Source: DASYLJ01 sp964404165
GTDB lineage: Bacteria > Desulfobacterota > Binatia > DP-6
Reading direction: 5' to 3'
DNA: 64,000 bases
Assembly (NCBI GenBank): GCA_964404165.1
Contig: CAYOIZ010000008.1
Coordinates: forward strand, 1-64,000
Shown here one piece after another: positions 43,089-52,212 of the stretch (position 1 is the stretch's first letter; each line of letters begins with the position of its first letter). The notes under the pieces are model-generated. The model saw only the letters and a program-made list of their open reading frames with translations, did no database searches and was not told where the DNA came from. A program made the translations under genes and the position numbers.

Positions 43089-44594
43089 CTACCAGTCCTC
43101 GAGTACCTGCTCCTCCCAGTGCGCTCCCAGGTACTGCATGGGCTCGACGCGCAGGAACGGGGTGACCGCGGCGCCGTCCGGGTTGACGACGACGTCACCC
43201 GCACAGATCTCGCGGTCGCCCCACGGCGCGCAGCCTGAGCCCTGCAGGGTGAACTGTTGCGGCAGCAGGTTGTCCGGGGACACGCTGTACGCCGAGCCGA
43301 CGCCCTGCTTCCAGGTGTCGGTGTTGTCGTCGCAGCCGAGCCCGGCGAAGCAGTTTACCACCTGGTTCGCGAGCTTCTTCTGGGTGCCGGTGAAGAAGAA
43401 GCTGCCGATCTCCTGGAAGAAGCCCAGGTTCGCGCCGATGTCGTCCTTCACGGTGTCGTACAGGACGTCGGCGACGTCGTTCCGAAGCGCCGCACTGTAG
43501 AACGCTTCGGAGATCACCATGCCGGCCTCGGTGAACGCCCAGTGCACCAGGCCCGAGCACATCGTCCCGCGCAGCTCGTTGTTGTTCCAGTTCGCCGTAC
43601 CCGCGGACCCGTACGGGAGCGTCATCCCGTCGAGCCCACTGTAGTCGCTGATCTTGTAGTAGCCCTCGATCCCCAACGCCTCGTCGGCGGCGGCCTCGAA
43701 CGCCGGGCGGATCCAGTCGGCGGCCGGCTTGAGCAGCAGGCCCTCGTACGCCAGCCGCCCCTTCGAGATGGCCGTCGGCACCGACTCGGTGACGATGCCC
43801 GGCGTCGCATTGTTGAGCGGTCCGAGCTTGAACTCGTTGTTGTCCAGCAGGTCGTCCTCGTCGGGCTCGTCGTAGGCGGTGTTGTGACGGACGGTGTGCG
43901 GATCGAGGAAGATGACCGCGTGACGATGCCGCTGGTCGATGGCGTGGAAGATCGTCACGACGATGTCCTCGCCACCGGGCGTGTTGACGGGGACGAGCCC
44001 GACGTCGCCCTTCTCGGCGTTTATCACCTGCGCGCCGACCAGCTCGTCGACGATGCATTTGCACTTGCAGCCGAACTGGATGGGCACGGCGTCGCCCAGC
44101 CGGCGACGATCCTGGGCCACGTTGCGGAGTACGACGAGCTTGCTCTGCAGCGCCTTGCCGAGGACGTCCGACAGCGGCGTCTCGCGCGTGAGCTGCACCA
44201 ACCGGCCCTCGGCGTCCACCGCGGCCAGCCGGCCGGAGCTCGCGAGCTTCGCGACCTTCTTCGCCTTGCCGAATCCGGCCAGGCTGTAGAGCACCGCGGT
44301 GGAGCCGCAGCCGAGGCCGTCCTCGACGACGACGTAGCCGCCCATGTCCTCGCATTCCTCGACGTGATCGACGCCGCCGCACTTCTCGGCGATCAGCGCG
44401 TCCTCGAACCAGTGGTCGCGTTCCCAGACGAAGCCGTTCAGCACCGACTGACGGTCGGGAAGCTCCATCTCGTCGGGGTCGAACGGCCGGTCGACGATGC
44501 CGTCGTCGTCGACGTCGATGCCATGGATCGCCCATGCAGGTGCCAGGCCGCCGAGCAGGAGGACCAGGACCAGGGTGTGCAGGCGCGTCGTCAT
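43089..44594 (-). CDS. Secreted permuted papain-like hydrolase candidate
   Basis: A 501-residue exported protein with a signal peptide (cleavage near APAWAIHG). No family is certain. Residues about 210-235 contain TIFHAIDQRHRHAVIFLDP and residues about 340-355 contain RGTMCSGLVHWAFTEAG. A His on a strand followed later by a Cys opening a helix is the order in permuted NlpC/P60 or YiiX-type thiol hydrolases. Several other Cys pairs (CGGVDHVEEC, CKCKC, CFAGLGC) suggest disulfides. The gene is convergent with the small periplasmic gene and its trailing remnant. Possible targets are cell-wall or lipid amides. Confidence 0.6.
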   Translation of the reverse strand: MTTRLHTLVLVLLLGGLAPAWAIHGIDVDDDGIVDRPFDPDEMELPDRQSVLNGFVWERDHWFEDALIAEKCGGVDHVEECEDMGGYVVVEDGLGCGSTAVLYSLAGFGKAKKVAKLASSGRLAAVDAEGRLVQLTRETPLSDVLGKALQSKLVVLRNVAQDRRRLGDAVPIQFGCKCKCIVDELVGAQVINAEKGDVGLVPVNTPGGEDIVVTIFHAIDQRHRHAVIFLDPHTVRHNTAYDEPDEDDLLDNNEFKLGPLNNATPGIVTESVPTAISKGRLAYEGLLLKPAADWIRPAFEAAADEALGIEGYYKISDYSGLDGMTLPYGSAGTANWNNNELRGTMCSGLVHWAFTEAGMVISEAFYSAALRNDVADVLYDTVKDDIGANLGFFQEIGSFFFTGTQKKLANQVVNCFAGLGCDDNTDTWKQGVGSAYSVSPDNLLPQQFTLQGSGCAPWGDREICAGDVVVNPDGAAVTPFLRVEPMQYLGAHWEEQVLEDW

Positions 44595-44903
44595 GCGCCC
44601 GGGTACCGCATGATGCGCCCGCGTGCCACCGAAATCGTCGCGTCCGTCGCGCCGGTGTCACAGCGCCTCGGCGCGGGAACGAGGCTGCGAGGACGGCGGT
44701 AGTCTCTTGTTCGCTACCACGTGGACTACGTTGCGAGGTCGAGGAGAAGCGAGCGCGGCGTGGCATGGCATGACGCGCCGTGACGCCATCGCAGAAGCGT
44801 TGGAGGGTCGTTCGGTCTCGGACACATGGCGTCGTGGACCGTCGCCGTGGCAGGGTGCGTCACCGTGCAGGGATTCCGCACACGGATCCGCCCGCGACGG
44901 CTC

Positions 44904-46979
44904 ATGCGCTGCGCGGCATGGGCCTTCGCGATGGGCGTCGCGCTGTGGAGTGCGACCCCCGCCGCGGCGCTCCCGCCCTGCGGCGATCCGAGCCCCCAGG
45001 CCGTCGGCGGCAGAGCCCGTCTCCTGTGGGAGGACCGCGCGACCGGCGTCGATGACGAGGTGTCCTACGAGGGCAGCATGGCTGCCGCGGTCTCGCCGGC
45101 GCAGCTCGGCGATCCGGCCGCCGGCGCGTCCGCCTTCCGCATCTGCATCTGGGACACGCCGCAGGATCGGACGACCCCGCGTCTCGTGTACGACGCGGAG
45201 ATTCCCCCCGGCGGAACCTGCGGGGGCAAGCCGTGCTGGAATATCCTTGGTGCGAAAGGCAGTCGGCGGGTGCGCTTCAGGGATCGAACCCGACGCAATC
45301 CCGGCGGCGTCGAGGTGCTCGAGGTGCGGGCCAAGGGCGCATGCAAGGTCTCCTGGGTGGTCCGCGCGGAGGGCGCCAACCTGCCGACCCCCGGCAGCAC
45401 CGACGGGGCACTCCTGGCGCAGCACGATGCGGTCATCGTGGAGATCCGCAACGGCGACGGGCTCCTCGTGCAGAGCCGGTTCGATGCGCCCGCCGCCACG
45501 AACGTCTCCACGCGGTTCAAGGCGACGATCCGTGGCACGGCGCCGCGCTGCCGCAGCGGGAAGAGGAGGGCGCGCCGCCCGAACGTCGTCTTCGTGCTCG
45601 CGGACGACCTGGGCTACGCCGACCTCGGCAGCTACGGAAGTCCCGACAACGCAACGCCGAACCTGGATCGCCTGGCGAGTGAGGGTTCCAGGTTCACGCA
45701 GTTCTACGTCGGTGCGTCCGTCTGCACGCCATCGCGCGCGACGCTGCTCACCGGGCGCTATCCGGGCCGCATGGAGTTCACGCCCGCGGGAGTCTTCTTC
45801 CCCTTCGACGCGACCGGTCTCGATCCTGCGGAGCAGACCATTGCCGAGGTGCTGCGCGAGCGCGGGTATGCGACGGCGCTCATCGGCAAGTGGCACCTCG
45901 GTCATCTCCCGCCCTACCTTCCCATCCGTCAGGGCTTCGACCTCTTCTTCGGCCTGCCCTACAGCAACGACATGGACGAGCCCTGGTATCCGGGGCAGGA
46001 GCCTCCGGTGCACGGCTGCAACTCGCTGCTGCCGGACTGTCGTCCCGGCGTCCCGCTGATGGAGGGCGAGCGCATCCTCGAGATGCCGGCAATCCAGGAG
46101 ACGCTGACGACGCGCTACACCGAGCGTGCGATCGAGTTCATGCGCGCCGCGGTGGCGCAGGGCCAGCCGTTCTTCCTGTACTACGCGAGCCACCTGCCGC
46201 ACGTGCCGCTGTATGCATCGACCGACTTCCTCGGCCGCTCGGCCGGTGGCCTCTATGGAGACGTCGTCGCCGAGCTCGACGCGAGCGTCGGCGCGTTGCT
46301 GCAGGAGATCGATGCGCTGGGCATCGATGACGAGACGCTCGTCGTCTTCACGAGCGACAACGGACCGTGGCTCCTGTGGGCGACCGACGGGCCCGTCCCG
46401 CCGGGGGGCCAGGACGGCGGCAGCGCCGCCCCGCTCCGCCAGGGCAAGAGCACGACGTTCGAGGGAGGCATGCGCGTGCCGCTGATCGCGCGCTGGCCGC
46501 GACACATTCCGCCGTCGCGCACCATCGCCCAGCCCGCGACGATGGCGGATTGGATGCCGACGCTCGCCGCACTCGCCGGCGGGGCGCTGCCGCGCGGGGT
46601 CGAGATCGACGGCAAGGACCTCTGGCCGCTCCTGTCGGGCAGTGGCTCACGCGACCCGGACGGCGTGCTGCGCTACCTCTACTACCGTCAGGACAACAGC
46701 GGGGTCGGTGCCTATCGCGAGGGCCGCTGGAAGCTCAAGCTCGCGGTGCGCGGTGGCGAATCGGTCTACGCACGCTACGACCACGACGACCTCCTCTTCG
46801 ACCTCGAGGCCGACCCGGGGGAGCAGCACGATCTGGCACCGGCGATGCCGGAGAAGGTCGCGGAGCTGAAGCGGCACATGACCGAGCTGGCTGCGGAGGT
46901 CGAGCCGCCGGACGCGGCTCGCCGAGCGGGGGCGATGGATCGTGCGAACGAGGGCGGGAGAACGGATGAGAGGCGCTGA
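44904..46979 (+). CDS. Secreted type I sulfatase with N-terminal accessory module
   Basis: A 691-residue exported protein; ATG 44904 starts a signal peptide (cleavage near PAAAL), although the frame is open upstream to 44826. Residues about 26-212 form a module shared with the proteins at 20974 and 50305 (FRICIWD, GGTCGGKPCWN, FKATIRG). The sulfatase domain starts with PNVVFVLADDLGYADLGSYG, supplying calcium-binding Asp residues, and contains CTPSRATLLTGRYPGR, with Cys274 the residue oxidised to formylglycine. GKWHLGH and later SDNGPW are conserved metal or sulfate contacts. It hydrolyses sulfate esters. The stop is one base from the tRNA fragment that marks the island. Confidence 0.9.
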   Translation: MRCAAWAFAMGVALWSATPAAALPPCGDPSPQAVGGRARLLWEDRATGVDDEVSYEGSMAAAVSPAQLGDPAAGASAFRICIWDTPQDRTTPRLVYDAEIPPGGTCGGKPCWNILGAKGSRRVRFRDRTRRNPGGVEVLEVRAKGACKVSWVVRAEGANLPTPGSTDGALLAQHDAVIVEIRNGDGLLVQSRFDAPAATNVSTRFKATIRGTAPRCRSGKRRARRPNVVFVLADDLGYADLGSYGSPDNATPNLDRLASEGSRFTQFYVGASVCTPSRATLLTGRYPGRMEFTPAGVFFPFDATGLDPAEQTIAEVLRERGYATALIGKWHLGHLPPYLPIRQGFDLFFGLPYSNDMDEPWYPGQEPPVHGCNSLLPDCRPGVPLMEGERILEMPAIQETLTTRYTERAIEFMRAAVAQGQPFFLYYASHLPHVPLYASTDFLGRSAGGLYGDVVAELDASVGALLQEIDALGIDDETLVVFTSDNGPWLLWATDGPVPPGGQDGGSAAPLRQGKSTTFEGGMRVPLIARWPRHIPPSRTIAQPATMADWMPTLAALAGGALPRGVEIDGKDLWPLLSGSGSRDPDGVLRYLYYRQDNSGVGAYREGRWKLKLAVRGGESVYARYDHDDLLFDLEADPGEQHDLAPAMPEKVAELKRHMTELAAEVEPPDAARRAGAMDRANEGGRTDERR

Positions 46980-46980
46980 G

Positions 46981-47031
46981 TGCCGAGGAGGGGAATCGAA
47001 CCCCTACGCCCTTTCGGACTGCGGATTTTGA
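46981..47031 (-). tRNA. 3' fragment of tRNA-Leu(CAA), island attachment scar
   Basis: Read on the minus strand, 51 bases give U33, anticodon CAA, the 3' anticodon stem, a class II variable arm (GTCC-GAAA-GGGC), a T arm (AGGGG, TTCGATT, CCCCT), the acceptor strand CCTCGGC and discriminator A. Sequence further 5' cannot form the anticodon stem and no D arm or 5' acceptor exists. CCA is not encoded. A break in the anticodon loop is the usual crossover point for tyrosine-recombinase islands. Confidence 0.85.
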
Positions 47032-47159
47032 GCCAGGGCCGGATGGCGAGAGCGATCCGAGCGGATCGGCAAGCGTCGAGAAACCCAGGGCGGACGAGTA
47101 GGGCGATTGGATCGGTGTCGACCGGTGTCGATTGGAGCATACGGACAAAAGGCGGACAA
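47030..47159 (+). repeat. 130-bp direct repeat, copy A, at the island end
   Basis: This segment aligns without gaps to 52418-52547 with 108 of 130 positions identical. It begins exactly where the tRNA fragment ends and finishes with two CGGACAA motifs 13 bp apart that could be integrase arm sites. No protein is supported in it. Confidence 0.85.
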
Positions 47160-47527
47160 CCTAGCGCTAGTCCGGGTTCGACTTGTCCGGTTCCGATGGG
47201 GAGTCATGGCAGGCAGCACGCCCGCCCGTGTCAGCCGCATCGACTGCGGCCGCGAGGGGACCTCGTCGAGGAGGGGCAAGCTCGGGGCAGTCCCATGCGA
47301 GGTGGCGGGCGTCAAACCGCTGGGGCGGCAGAGTGGACTCGGGCAGCGTGTCGGACTAGCTTGCGTGCTCGCATGAGGGTCTTGCGCATGTCGGTGCGGC
47401 GCCGGCAGAGGATGCGCCGGTTGTTCGGCCACGCCTCGCCCGCCGCGTTCATAGCTCCAGTGACCTTTGAACAGTTGCAGCCTGACCTACGGCACAATGC
47501 TCGCTCTCCTGAACTGGAGGAATTGCG
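47160..47527. other. Gene-free stretch behind the island junction
   Basis: About 370 bases with only short, unsupported frames on both strands. The end, just before 47528, contains a GGAGG ribosome-binding site for the FKBP gene. No integrase remnant is recognised. Confidence 0.5.
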
Positions 47528-48250
47528 GTGAAACGACACATAGCGGCGCGTCGGCTGGGGCAGGGTATTGATCCACCCCGTTCGCGCGCGATCCCCGCCG
47601 CAGGGTGCACACGATTTTGCGTGGCGGCCGCAATCTCATTGCTAATCGTGACCTCATGCCAGCACGTCGTGTGGACAAAGGCGGGATTCAACCCGGCGGA
47701 TTGGAATCGCGACCGCTACGAGTGTGAACGTGACATGCGGCAAAGTGGATACTACGGGGGAGGACTTGTCGGGGAAGCGAATGCTGCGAGCTTTTTTGCG
47801 AGTTGCCTGATCGCAAGAGGGTACTACAAGACAGACGGGAACCAGTTAGCTGGCAGCGCTCCGCAGCCGAGCGCGCCATCGCAGGGCGCCGCCGTTCCGG
47901 CAATCCCGGAATACCCCCCGGATGCACCGCCTGGCTTTTCGATCACTACCGTGCGAGCGGGGACCGGTGCGGCTCCTAAACTGTCGGATACGGTTAAAGT
48001 CCACTACCAAGTATCCCTTCTCGACGGCACTATCGTCGATAGCTCAATACTTCGAGGCGTCCCCGCATCGCTGCCTTTGACGAAAACCATCCCCTGCTGG
48101 CAAATCGCACTCCCGTCGATGCGCGTTGGCGGCCGGAGCGTGTTCACATGTCCCCCTGAGATGGCATACGGCGCCAGCGGGAGTGGGCCAAAGATTAAGC
48201 CGGGTGCCACCCTAAAGGCGGACGTGGAGCTACTCGAGATCCTAGACTGA
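47528..48250 (+). CDS. FKBP-type peptidyl-prolyl isomerase lipoprotein
   Basis: A 240-residue protein read from GTG 47528, with GGAGG eight bases upstream. The hydrophobic segment AAAISLLIVTSC is a lipobox with Cys44. A spacer containing paired Cys and a Pro-rich linker leads to an FKBP domain (about 140-240): SDTVKVHYQVSLLDGTIVDSS, MRVGGRSVFTCPPEMAYGASG and a final ADVELLEI strand. Some active-site aromatics differ from the consensus (CW in place of the usual GW). It probably acts on periplasmic proteins. Codon usage is less GC-biased than in the chromosomal genes to the left. Confidence 0.85.
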   Translation: MKRHIAARRLGQGIDPPRSRAIPAAGCTRFCVAAAISLLIVTSCQHVVWTKAGFNPADWNRDRYECERDMRQSGYYGGGLVGEANAASFFASCLIARGYYKTDGNQLAGSAPQPSAPSQGAAVPAIPEYPPDAPPGFSITTVRAGTGAAPKLSDTVKVHYQVSLLDGTIVDSSILRGVPASLPLTKTIPCWQIALPSMRVGGRSVFTCPPEMAYGASGSGPKIKPGATLKADVELLEILD

Positions 48251-48338
48251 GGCCCCAGTGACGCTCGGGGGTTGGGCTTTAGAGGCCATGGCAGCAGCAG
48301 CTCGACCTTGCGCCTGGCCGTCCACCGCTGGAAGTCTT

Positions 48339-48390
48339 TCTCCGTCGCGTCTCCGTCGCGTCTCCGTCGCGTCTCCGTCGCGCCTCCGTC
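48339..48390 (+). repeat. 11-bp tandem repeat, about 4.7 copies
   Basis: The unit TCTCCGTCGCG is repeated four times exactly, followed by a partial fifth copy with one change. It lies in the gap after the FKBP gene, in no supported coding frame. Confidence 0.9.
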
Positions 48391-48527
48391 CGGACTCGGG
48401 TGCAGTCCCCTGTCCAGTCTCGGAGGGGAACCAGGTCAAGCCGACAACAAGTTCCACGCACTCGCGTACGCGTTGATGTCGCTAACTGATTGTGTGTCAC
48501 CGGAGGAATAGATAGAGCCCTACCGCA

Positions 48528-48809
48528 ATGGGGCTGGTTGCTAGGGCGGTCGCCGTCCGCGTGAACGACTTTCGCCGATGGTTCACGGATCGAAACGCGT
48601 TTAGGGACGAGCGGCGGCGATGCTTGAAATGCGGAAGACTTAGGTGGGTTCGTCCCCTCAATCCGTGCGACGCCTTTCAGGGCTGTTGCTCGACGTGCCT
48701 TGAAAAGGCAGCGGCGAAGGCGCGTGCCGACCAGGTGCTCATGTTCGAAACGCGATTGTTGCGACGAGTTTGGGTTCGCATCGTCGAGCAACGAGTACTC
48801 CGCGCATAA
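48528..48809 (+). CDS. Small possible zinc-ribbon protein
   Basis: A 93-residue frame from ATG 48528. It has CLKCG, then about 18 residues later CCSTC, which could bind one zinc ion, flanked by basic helices. There is no good ribosome-binding site at the right distance, although GGAGGAA lies further upstream. It may be a small nucleic-acid-binding protein or a decayed one. It is one of the few frames in this sparse part of the island that looks protein-like. Confidence 0.35.
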   Translation: MGLVARAVAVRVNDFRRWFTDRNAFRDERRRCLKCGRLRWVRPLNPCDAFQGCCSTCLEKAAAKARADQVLMFETRLLRRVWVRIVEQRVLRA

Positions 48810-49161
48810 CCGGCCGCGACACGGCACGGACACATCAACGTCCGCTTGTCGCATAGTCCGCTCTTGTGCGTACAGATCGCGCCGCCAAGTTCTCCCGATA
48901 CTGTTCGTCGTGGGGCCGGGGCGCCGTCCGGCGATCTCCGAGGTTAGCCATCGAGCCAGTCGATGAGCGGGGCGAACGTTAGCTCTGATGGCCTTTGGTC
49001 AGGCCGCCCCTTGATAGTGTGAGCGCGCGTTAATTGCTCTCGTGGACCTTAGGAGCAAAGGTTGGGAGTTCTTCATCGGCATCATAGTGGGGTCGCCGTG
49101 CGCAGCGGTGCATCGTCAAGGCCTGGCACGGCCTGGGAGTTCGGGGGTTGGGGGCGGCGCG
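48810..49161. other. Gene-free stretch
   Basis: About 350 bases with only short overlapping frames and no motif, repeat or hairpin that can be supported. Confidence 0.5.
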
Positions 49162-49506
49162 CTACTCGATCGCGTTTCGTCGCTGAGACAAGTGCCTCGC
49201 CCGATCCCGTAACGCCTTCGCAACTGTCGTGGCACGTTGCTGAATGCCAAGGTCGAGCGCCGCCCTCGCCGGAAGGCGGTCGAGCGCGTCGGCTAGCTCG
49301 CGTGCGAGGCGGCTTCCGCTTTGGACCGAGTTTGGAAGTCCGGCCCCCAACGTTTCCAGGGTGGCCAATGCGTTCCGGATGGCGCGTGCGGCGGCGGTCG
49401 CCTTCTCTGGGGTCGGTGAAGGCGCTGCCACCAACGCCTCGATGCTCTGTGCCGCAAGGACGCACGCCCGACTGCTTCGATCCAGCTCGTCAGCGGTGAA
49501 ACTCAC
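49162..49506 (-). CDS. Small helical protein of unknown function
   Basis: A 114-residue protein read from GTG 49506, which has AAAGG seven bases upstream. The translation is almost all helix: ELDRSSRACVLAAQSIEALV, KATAAARAIRNALATLETLG and RLARELADALDRLPARAAL. No known family is recognised. The reading frame extends to 49584, but that prolongation is low-complexity and Arg/Cys-rich, so the GTG is preferred. It has no partner on the same strand closer than 350 bp. Confidence 0.45.
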   Translation of the reverse strand: MSFTADELDRSSRACVLAAQSIEALVAAPSPTPEKATAAARAIRNALATLETLGAGLPNSVQSGSRLARELADALDRLPARAALDLGIQQRATTVAKALRDRARHLSQRRNAIE

Positions 49507-49856
49507 TCTTTTGCCTTTAGTGCGGCGCTCGGTCCTCCAGGAGCAGGAGGATGTGTGTCTAGCGACCACCCCGGCTGTGGCCACAACAACCTCTAGCCCT
49601 TCCGTCTGCGACTCCGCCGGTCGCCTTGCAGTGTAGTCTCATAGATTCCACGGCCAGTCGTCGTCGGCCGCAAACAGCAATGTTTGAGCAGCCTCCATCT
49701 TGAGCCACCTCTCCGGCGTGGATAGTCAGCATCTTGCGTGCGCGCGAATGAGTCCATGACGTCAGCGTCGATACATGTACTGGCCTGAGTTCCGGCGACG
49801 GGGGGCGAAGCGACCAGTCGCCAGATGCGTGGCTCCGGCCGTGTCCGCAACCGCAT
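49507..49856. other. Gene-free stretch
   Basis: About 350 bases without a convincing gene. Frames present are short and overlap one another on both strands; no structural element is evident. Confidence 0.5.
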
Positions 49857-50234
49857 TCAGAGTCCCTGAAGCGCTCCCGCAAAATACGGGGCCATTTCCG
49901 GGCCGACATCGATAATGATCACCTTCTCCCAGAAGAGTTCGACGGTACCTTCGTCGCCGGTTCCATCCCAAAACCGTACGCGCCCGCTATGGTTCATTTG
50001 GAAGACCATCATGTCGCGGCATACGGAGAAGGCGGCAGCGCTCTGAAACAATATCCCACGGATGTAATCTCGCGCGTCTGCAAGCCAGGCCTTCTTGAGG
50101 CCGAGCGGCTGGATCCTGGCAAGAATGTCTCTTTGGGCGTGCCGATAGGCGACCTCTCGATGGAACCCGATCCGCACGCAGTCATGCTCCCCAGCGCTCC
50201 GGAAGGCACTATACAACAGGTCAACCGAATTCAT
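49857..50234 (-). CDS. Hypothetical cytoplasmic protein
   Basis: A 125-residue protein from ATG 50234, chosen over an upstream ATG at 50381 because the longer N-terminus is Arg/Ser-rich and overlaps the preceding gene. The sequence is balanced and soluble: LDLLYSAF-like start (NSVDLLYSAFRSAGEHDCV), LGLKKAWLADARDYIRGILF and VRFWDGTGDEG, VELFWEKVIIIDVG. Its base composition is clearly lower in GC than the left part of the window. No family is recognised and no operon partner is evident. Confidence 0.5.
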   Translation of the reverse strand: MNSVDLLYSAFRSAGEHDCVRIGFHREVAYRHAQRDILARIQPLGLKKAWLADARDYIRGILFQSAAAFSVCRDMMVFQMNHSGRVRFWDGTGDEGTVELFWEKVIIIDVGPEMAPYFAGALQGL

Positions 50235-50304
50235 CGTAACGTCAGAATGCCTTTCGCCCTGCGCGAGCACGTCGGCGCACCGTTTCGAGCGATACCATGG
50301 GCGA

Positions 50305-52212
50305 CTAGAATCTCTCCGTGAACTGCGTAGAGGAGTTCTTGATTGGCTGCGAAACATAGGTCTCCCAGCATGTAGGCGCATCGTTTCGTCTCAATCGAAG
50401 AGCAACTGGGAGAGCAAGTGGGAAATCACTAGCCAGCCCAGCATCCTCGCCTGTAGCCTTGGCGGTGATCTTAGCAGGCTTGCTCATGCCGTATTGTAGG
50501 TGGAGCCGTATGCCAGGGCCGTTGAAACGATAGCCATCTGAGAGAACACTCCAGCAGGGTCTATCGCCGCAAAGGCCGGCATGAGGAACTCTCGTAACCA
50601 TTGCGACACGCGGTCCATGTGCCGTACTTTCGATGACGCACAAGGCGAATCGCGTTCCATCGACGGGGTTGCCGAAGTCGCCGGGCGTTACTACCGGTCC
50701 AGTCCGATCATCCCGCCACGCCCACTTTGCAGAACTGCTCCTTCTCTGTGCGCCGGCCCGAAGGCGCACGGAAGTTGTTGCTGGGGGACTGCACGCGGAG
50801 CGTCCGGGCCAAGAAATACGACAGGATCCTGCGCTGTCGCACGAATCTTGGCACGGCTCCAAGTCATCGTGGCAAAAGCTGCCTCTCTCGCGGAACTCGC
50901 ATGCGGAGGAACAGCACGAGGTCGGCGCATTGGAAATGCCCAGGTCGCATTCCTCTCCCGGCTGAACCAGCCCATCGCCACAATCAGCGGGCGCGGCCGT
51001 CTCGGCTTGGAGGCGCACTAGGGCGAGCACTCCGTGCGGTACAGGTGAGTAGCTGCTCGCGACTCCAGCGGCTACAATCTTGCCATCGGGCTGCACAGCC
51101 ACACCATGGGCCGCGGCGTTATGCTCGCCTACGGTTGTTGTGACCACTCCTGCGACTCCGAACGTTGGATCGGGAACCCCCGACGGATCATAGCGCACGA
51201 ATACAAAACCCGCGGCGCTGAACGCGTCGGAACCTCCCGCGGCAATGATGCCTCCATCTGGCTGTAGTTCCACGTCGTTGAGGAACCCCAGGTTATTCCG
51301 CACGATCCCGCCCGTGCCAAAGTTCGGATCTACGCTTCCATCGACATTGAAACGCGCGACGCCGTCGTTACCCGCGACAACCAATTTATTGTCGGCCTGA
51401 AGCCGTACCGCTTCGGCTCTCGCCGGCGATGATCCGAAAGTTGTGGTACTGATGCCGCCGGCGCCGAAAGCTAAGTCGAGAGTGCCGTCGATGTTGTACC
51501 GAACCAGCGCGATCGCGTTACCGCCACAGCAAATCGAGAGCCCGGCGGCGACGATTTTGCCGTCGGGCTGGATGATCACGTCGTAGGCATAGTCATCGCC
51601 CGCGCCCGCCAGTGAGGTCGTGACGATACCGCCGCTACCGAACGAGCCATCTAACGCACCATCCTCGGTGTATCGCGCAAGCGCGAACGCATAGTTGCTC
51701 CCAACGTACGCCGTTCCGGCCACAACTAGCTTACGGTCGGGCTGAATGGCGACTGCGTATGCATGAGCAACCGAGCCCACGCCGATGTTGGTGGACACGA
51801 TTCCCCCGGCTCCGAAGGTTTCGTCGAGATTGCCGCTCTCCGTGTAGCGGACGACGCCGAACCCACTACCTCCGAAGCCGACAAGGACGATTCTGCCATC
51901 CGGTTGGATCGCAAGAGCCTCGGCTCCAGAATTCGGGCCAACGGCTGTGGTCGTGATGCCGCCACTTCCGAAACCCGGATCTGGTGTCCCGTCCACAGTG
52001 TATCGGGCGAGCACGAACACAGGCCCTGTGGCGATGCCGGCCGCGACGATCTTACCGTCGGTTTGTACGGCGACATCCCGCGCCTGGGCGTCGCCCGTAC
52101 CTATGAAGGTCGAGATTTGCCCTCCATGACCGAAAGCGGGGTCTAGCGATCCCGCCGCCCACGCAATGCTTGCGGCCACCGTTGTGACTAGAAGTACCAA
52201 GCGTGCTAGCAC
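50305..52212 (-). CDS. Secreted delta-60-repeat protein with shared C-terminal module
   Basis: A 635-residue exported protein with a signal peptide (cleavage near AWAAGS). Residues about 20-400 contain at least seven repeats of about 50-55 residues with PDGKIVAAG and LDxxFGxGGI signatures, the delta-60 beta-propeller repeat. A DUF4215-like element (CGDGLVQPGEECDLG, about 410-470) follows. The last 155 residues are the module seen in the proteins at 20974 and 44904, here with DFGNP, FALCVIES, CGDRPCWSVLSDGYRF and TQFTERF. It is the clearest sign that the island and the chromosome share protein families, so the island donor was probably a relative. Confidence 0.8.
   Translation of the reverse strand: MLARLVLLVTTVAASIAWAAGSLDPAFGHGGQISTFIGTGDAQARDVAVQTDGKIVAAGIATGPVFVLARYTVDGTPDPGFGSGGITTTAVGPNSGAEALAIQPDGRIVLVGFGGSGFGVVRYTESGNLDETFGAGGIVSTNIGVGSVAHAYAVAIQPDRKLVVAGTAYVGSNYAFALARYTEDGALDGSFGSGGIVTTSLAGAGDDYAYDVIIQPDGKIVAAGLSICCGGNAIALVRYNIDGTLDLAFGAGGISTTTFGSSPARAEAVRLQADNKLVVAGNDGVARFNVDGSVDPNFGTGGIVRNNLGFLNDVELQPDGGIIAAGGSDAFSAAGFVFVRYDPSGVPDPTFGVAGVVTTTVGEHNAAAHGVAVQPDGKIVAAGVASSYSPVPHGVLALVRLQAETAAPADCGDGLVQPGEECDLGISNAPTSCCSSACEFRERGSFCHDDLEPCQDSCDSAGSCRISWPGRSACSPPATTSVRLRAGAQRRSSSAKWAWRDDRTGPVVTPGDFGNPVDGTRFALCVIESTAHGPRVAMVTRVPHAGLCGDRPCWSVLSDGYRFNGPGIRLHLQYGMSKPAKITAKATGEDAGLASDFPLALPVALRLRRNDAPTCWETYVSQPIKNSSTQFTERF

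Noticed and set aside
46735..47148. Minus-strand frames spanning the tRNA fragment
   Set aside because: They translate tRNA sequence and the antisense end of the sulfatase, a frequent source of spurious predicted proteins near tRNAs.
48279..48854. A 191-codon minus-strand frame
   Set aside because: It runs through the 11-bp tandem repeat and mixes low-complexity Arg stretches; no domain or ribosome-binding site supports it.
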